A DNA stretch of 24,275 nucleotides. Source: a virus. The stretch lies in the IMG/VR virus record IMGVR_UViG_3300045107_000240, positions 1-24,275 of that record. One strand, given 5' to 3'. Below, piece by piece: positions 21,207 through 24,275 of this stretch. The notes below the pieces were generated by a model. The model saw only the letters and a list, made by a program, of their open reading frames with translations, did not search any database and was not told the origin of the DNA. Position numbers and translations under genes: made by a program. Numbering within the stretch: the stretch's first letter is position 1; every line of letters starts with the position of its first letter.

Positions 21207-22397
21207 TCAGTCGAGGGTTTCAAAGAGAGATTCGACCGTAGGCGCGAGCTCGTCCCGTCGATCGCTGTCGACGACGAGGGTCACGCCGCGGTCGGGCTTC
21301 GTGACGATTTCGGCGAGACGTTCCTTGTCCGCTTTCGTCGTCAGAAGTTTTTCCACCTGCGCCGGGGTAATCAGCTTCTTGGTGGTCGTTTCGCTGTATT
21401 TCAGGCCGAATTCGAGCAGCAGCTTTGCTGCCGCTTCCTTGTCGCTCACGGCCCATGTGCGGCGGCCCTGCTTGCGCACGAGCTTGTAGCCGGGGATTTT
21501 CGTTCCGCCTTCGGCGGCGTGCTGCGCAAAGGCCCAAACCGCGCTGAGCCAGTCTTCGACAAGCGAGGATTCGCGCAGGATCGAGGCGATTTCTTCGGTG
21601 TCGAATTCGAAGATCGGCATGAACATTTTCTGCGCGGTCGCCTGCGCGCGCTTTTTCAGCGCTTCGCAGAAACCGGCCGCGGGGCAGAAGCGACACCAAT
21701 CGCCGGGGTTCAACGGCGCGTTCGGATCTTCGGTCGCTTTCGCGAATGCGAGCAGGTCGACGCTCCAATCGAGCAGGTCGAGCCCTTCGATCTGAAACCG
21801 GCGTACCGGCCCGTCTTTGTGAGCGGCGCGCGGCTGCACGATCACGATTTCGATGGTCGATACCGGCCGGTCTTTGAAGGACAGCAGCACGCCGAGCGCG
21901 TAGTACATGCCCTGTTTGTTGTTGTTCGCTTCGACGGCGACGCCGGCGCCGTGCTTGTAGTCGTAGACGCGCAGCAGCTTTTCGCGTGTCCAGTACTGCA
22001 CCGCGTCGGCGGTCCCGAAGAAATCGGGGTGCAGATCGGCGATCGCGAAGCCCTGTTCGATCCAGCGTTCGACCAGTGAGGGAAAGCCGCCGGCGGCGTC
22101 GCCGCGCACCGTGTCGAGATAGACCTGAACGGCTTCCGCCATGTCGTCGTCGACTTCGAAGGTGTCGTTATCGACGACGATCGTTTCGCCGATATAGAAA
22201 TCGGCGTCGAAGCCGCGTTTCAGGCAGCGAGCGGCGAGCTCGTGCGCGGCCGTGCCCAAACGCGCGTAATGCGTGCTGCGGCTCGGGGCGGTTTCGCACA
22301 GTCGGACGGAGCCGGGGCAGGCGGTCCAGCGATAGGCGGACGATGCGCCAAGCTTGCTGTGAAGGCGCTCGCCGGTCGGGGAAACAGGGGCGTTCAT
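21207..22397 (-). CDS. DUF2800 PD-(D/E)XK nuclease
   Basis: 396 residues from ATG 22397, with GGAGAAG about 11 bases upstream. The early part has SSAYRWTACPGSVRLCE and the helix RLGTAAHELAARCL with His52. The nuclease core is FGTADAVQYW (Asp131) followed by RVYDYKHGAG (Asp146, Lys148) and KQGMYYALG (Gln162), as in RecB/Cas4-like exonucleases. Cys27 and the cluster CRFCPAAGFC (235, 238, 244) could hold an iron-sulphur cluster as in AddB/Cas4. It is expected to be a replication- or recombination-linked exonuclease working with the adjacent SSB. The C-terminal 140 residues are helical and Lys-rich. Confidence 0.88.
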   Translation of the reverse strand: MNAPVSPTGERLHSKLGASSAYRWTACPGSVRLCETAPSRSTHYARLGTAAHELAARCLKRGFDADFYIGETIVVDNDTFEVDDDMAEAVQVYLDTVRGDAAGGFPSLVERWIEQGFAIADLHPDFFGTADAVQYWTREKLLRVYDYKHGAGVAVEANNNKQGMYYALGVLLSFKDRPVSTIEIVIVQPRAAHKDGPVRRFQIEGLDLLDWSVDLLAFAKATEDPNAPLNPGDWCRFCPAAGFCEALKKRAQATAQKMFMPIFEFDTEEIASILRESSLVEDWLSAVWAFAQHAAEGGTKIPGYKLVRKQGRRTWAVSDKEAAAKLLLEFGLKYSETTTKKLITPAQVEKLLTTKADKERLAEIVTKPDRGVTLVVDSDRRDELAPTVESLFETLD

Positions 22398-22412
22398 TCG
22401 TTGCACTTCTCC

Positions 22413-22460
22413 ACAACGGAGAGCCACACTCGCAACACCGCGGGCGCGGCTCTCCCTTGT
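22413..22460 (-). promoter_or_regulatory. hairpin upstream of the DUF2800 nuclease gene
   Basis: ACAA-GGAGAGCC (22413-22425) pairs with GGCTCTCC-TTGT (22448-22460) with a single mismatch, giving a long stem around a 22-base loop. It occupies the only real gap in the right-hand operon and includes the GGAG of the nuclease ribosome binding site region. An attenuator, RNA-processing site or translational control element are all possible. Confidence 0.45.
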
Positions 22461-22475
22461 CGGTGGTTGACGCGG

Positions 22476-23129
22476 TTACTTCTTCGCGGCGGTGGCGGCT
22501 TCGAATGCCGCGACCGCTTCGGCCCACTTCTCCTGCGGGATATCCCGCAGCTTCTGCACGCCGAGAGACTTCACCAGCGCCTGCGCAGCGACCGCGCCCT
22601 TGGCGTCCTGCAGCGCACGGGCTGCCGCCGTCAGCTGTTCGAACGTCACCGCGGACGGCGCGTCTTCGAACCCGAGGTCGGCCGCGGCTTCGGCTTGCGC
22701 AATACGCGTGCGGGCGGCGTCGATCGCGTCGCTGATCTTCGCGCGCAGGTCGTCCGGCAGCTCGTCGATCAGCTGGCCGTTTGCGCCTTCGAAACGATCC
22801 ATCGTTTCGGTGTCGCTGATCGTGTCGAACTGCTTCCCCAGGGTTTCGACTGCGCCTTCGGCCGTCTTCACGGTCGTGAAGACCTGGCCGTCTTCGCCGT
22901 AGATGGTGAAAGTCCGTTTTTCCGCGGCCGGGGCTTTGTCTTTCGACGGCCGTCCGCGGCGTGCTGCGGCCGTCGTGGCGAAGGGTGGCGAAATCGGCGC
23001 GGAAAGCGGCGCGGGCGTTTCGGCTTTGGCCGGTGAGGCGGCAGCGCCGAGCAGCCCGCCGGCGAGCGTGCGCAGTTTTTCCAGCGCCTCACCCGCGGTT
23101 TCTCCGAATACTTCGATGCGTACGGTCAA
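22476..23129 (-). CDS. hypothetical protein with AT-hook-like segment
   Basis: 217 residues from TTG 23129, which is supported by AAGGAG at a 7-base spacing and by overlap with the helicase stop. The N-terminal 35 residues form a small helical start. An Ala/Pro-rich linker contains RRGRPSKDK (about 58-66), an AT-hook-like DNA contact. A beta hairpin follows (RTFTIYGEDGQVFTTVKTAEGAVETL). The C-terminal half is helical and ends with a segment resembling a small binding domain (AQALVKSLGVQKLRDIPQEKWAEAVAAFE), a shape also found at the ends of phage recombination proteins. No function is known. Position between the helicase and the nuclease suggests a DNA-metabolism accessory role. Confidence 0.65.
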   Translation of the reverse strand: MTVRIEVFGETAGEALEKLRTLAGGLLGAAASPAKAETPAPLSAPISPPFATTAAARRGRPSKDKAPAAEKRTFTIYGEDGQVFTTVKTAEGAVETLGKQFDTISDTETMDRFEGANGQLIDELPDDLRAKISDAIDAARTRIAQAEAAADLGFEDAPSAVTFEQLTAAARALQDAKGAVAAQALVKSLGVQKLRDIPQEKWAEAVAAFEAATAAKK

Positions 23130-24275
23130 GCGACTTCTCCTTTTCCAAGTGTGGCGTTGATGATGCGGATCTTGCGTTCGAGGATCCGGGTCAGGATCTC
23201 GTCAGCGGTCCCGGCGAGCGCCATCGTTCGCACGCGCACGGGTTCGGTTTGGCCGATGCGGTGCACGCGCTGCGCCGCTTGGCTGTTGTCGGCCGGAACG
23301 AAAGAGAGCTCGGCGAAGACGAGCTCGGAAGCGGCGGTCAGGGTGATCGCCGTCCCGGCGGCGATGATGTTGCCGACGAAGACGCGGCAGGAGGGGTCGT
23401 TCTGAAACCGGTCGACGTTTTCCTGGCGCTCGCGCGCGGGTGTCGAACCGATAACCATCGCGGGCTCGAGCCCTGCGGCTTCGAATGCGTTGAACAGGGC
23501 AAGCGAAACGTCGGTGTGCCAGGCAAAGACGACGATCTTGCGGGGGTTTTGCTCCAATTCGTCGACGAGCAATTCGGCGAGAATGTCGGCTTTCTCGAGC
23601 CCGGCTTCGCGCCGGGCGGTCGACAGGGCGTCGTCGCCGACGACGGTTTTGCCGCCGGCAAGCGCCTGCGCGGCGCGTTCAAGGATCTTCTGGTTGAACT
23701 TGCCCGCTTTGGCGGCGGTTAGCGTCGTAATCTCGTAGCGGATCGGAGGCAGGTCGTTGAGGACGTCTTTTTTCAGGCGGCGCAGCATGACGGGCGCGAC
23801 CCGTGCGCGGAGGTCTTCGATGTTGCGCGCGGCGACGATGATCGGCCCCCACGCGCCTTCCTTGACAACGCAATAGCGGTGCAGGAATTCGTCGTAGCTC
23901 ATGGTTTTGCCGTGGCGGACGATCACGTCCGGCGCCAGAGCGCGCAGCAGCGACCACAGTTCGCCCGGGTGGTTCGGCGTCGGCGTACCCGTCAGCGCGA
24001 ACACCCGCTTTGCGCGGCGGGCGATGCCGTCGCCGCCCAAAACCGCGCGGGACCGTTTGGTTAAGTGATTTCGCAAAAGGTGGGCTTCGTCGAGGATCAC
24101 CAGATCCCACGTGACCGCCTGCAGATAGCGGTACCGCGCCGGGCGGATCGCCGATTCATAGCTGCAGATTTCGACGTTGCCGGTGGCGGTTCCGTCGTCG
24201 ACCTGCACGATCCGCAAGGCTGCAGAGTGCCACCGCTCGAATTCCCGCTGCCAGTTGATGCGTGCGATAGCCGGG
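23126..24275 (-). CDS. SNF2-type DEAD/DEAH-box helicase (5' end cut by window edge)
   Basis: The frame is open to the right edge, so the start and motif I are outside. Visible parts are PAIARINWQREFERW (motif Ia region), then VTWDLVILDEAHLLRN (DEAH motif II), ALTGTPTPNHPGELW (motif III), MLRRLKKDVLNDLPP, VVFAWHTDVS (motif IV), and QAAQRVHRIGQTEPV (motif VI). The arrangement matches SNF2/SMARCAL1-like translocases. In phages of this type this helicase accompanies PolA, DUF2800 and DUF2815 proteins and probably remodels forks or supports recombination. The stop overlaps the TTG start of the next gene. Confidence 0.93.
   Translation of the reverse strand, partial: PAIARINWQREFERWHSAALRIVQVDDGTATGNVEICSYESAIRPARYRYLQAVTWDLVILDEAHLLRNHLTKRSRAVLGGDGIARRAKRVFALTGTPTPNHPGELWSLLRALAPDVIVRHGKTMSYDEFLHRYCVVKEGAWGPIIVAARNIEDLRARVAPVMLRRLKKDVLNDLPPIRYEITTLTAAKAGKFNQKILERAAQALAGGKTVVGDDALSTARREAGLEKADILAELLVDELEQNPRKIVVFAWHTDVSLALFNAFEAAGLEPAMVIGSTPARERQENVDRFQNDPSCRVFVGNIIAAGTAITLTAASELVFAELSFVPADNSQAAQRVHRIGQTEPVRVRTMALAGTADEILTRILERKIRIINATLGKGEVA

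Noticed and set aside
22441-23036. Several long plus-strand frames opposite the 22476-23129 gene and nuclease
   Set aside because: They are Arg-rich shadows without ribosome binding sites and lie inside well-supported minus-strand genes.

Overview
The window is a GC-rich double-stranded DNA bacteriophage or prophage segment. It carries both terminase subunits, a portal protein, a podovirus-type tail fibre and a complete replication module. No integrase, repressor, tRNA, rRNA or CRISPR array was seen. A proteobacterial host is inferred weakly from base composition, strong GGAG-type ribosome binding sites and protein families. Genes are tightly packed, and most junctions are ATGA, GTGA or TGATG overlaps, so many starts are fixed by the upstream stop codon.

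Region 1 (1-6016, minus strand) is the packaging/structure module. In transcription order it reads small terminase, tail fibre, two adhesin-region genes of unknown function, a small protein of a lysis-adjacent type, a holin/XhlA-like membrane protein, large terminase, and a portal protein that runs off the left edge. The two terminase genes are separated by about 2.9 kb of tail and lysis-type genes.

Region 2 (6017-9388, plus strand) is an inverted cassette. A promoter-like region leads into an ArdC-type antirestriction protein and six small genes of unknown function, including a 29-residue membrane peptide. Next comes a structured leader with a bipartite antisense arrangement like the C4 antisense RNA of phages P1 and P7. 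It sits in front of a 120-residue gene whose ribosome binding site it should pair with. A strong intrinsic terminator closes the cassette.

Region 3 (9370-10465) holds a minus-strand membrane protein with a structured leader and a putative replication origin. The origin has three copies of a 63-bp unit (two direct, one inverted), extra half sites and a 57-nt alternating purine-pyrimidine tract built on eight copies of GCGCAC.

Region 4 (10466-24275, minus strand) is the replication and DNA-metabolism operon. From right to left it encodes an SNF2-type helicase (cut by the right edge), a charged protein of unknown function, a DUF2800 PD-(D/E)XK nuclease, a DUF2815 ssDNA-binding protein, small proteins including a 41-residue membrane peptide, and a GapR-like (DUF2312) protein. 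It continues with a RuvC-like resolvase, a winged-helix protein, a family A DNA polymerase with proofreading domain, a J-domain-like protein and several small zinc-binding proteins (one Lar-like). It ends with a C5-cytosine methyltransferase, an excisionase-like HTH protein and a primase-polymerase/SF3 helicase that stops at a terminator beside the origin. ArdC, the methyltransferase and the Lar-like protein together suggest layered protection against host restriction.

The most unusual signals are the C4-like antisense RNA locus, a 13-bp motif shared by two promoters and partly by the origin repeats, the origin architecture, and a Gly-rich GGC-repeat reading frame that appears to have changed frame and now reads into the next gene.
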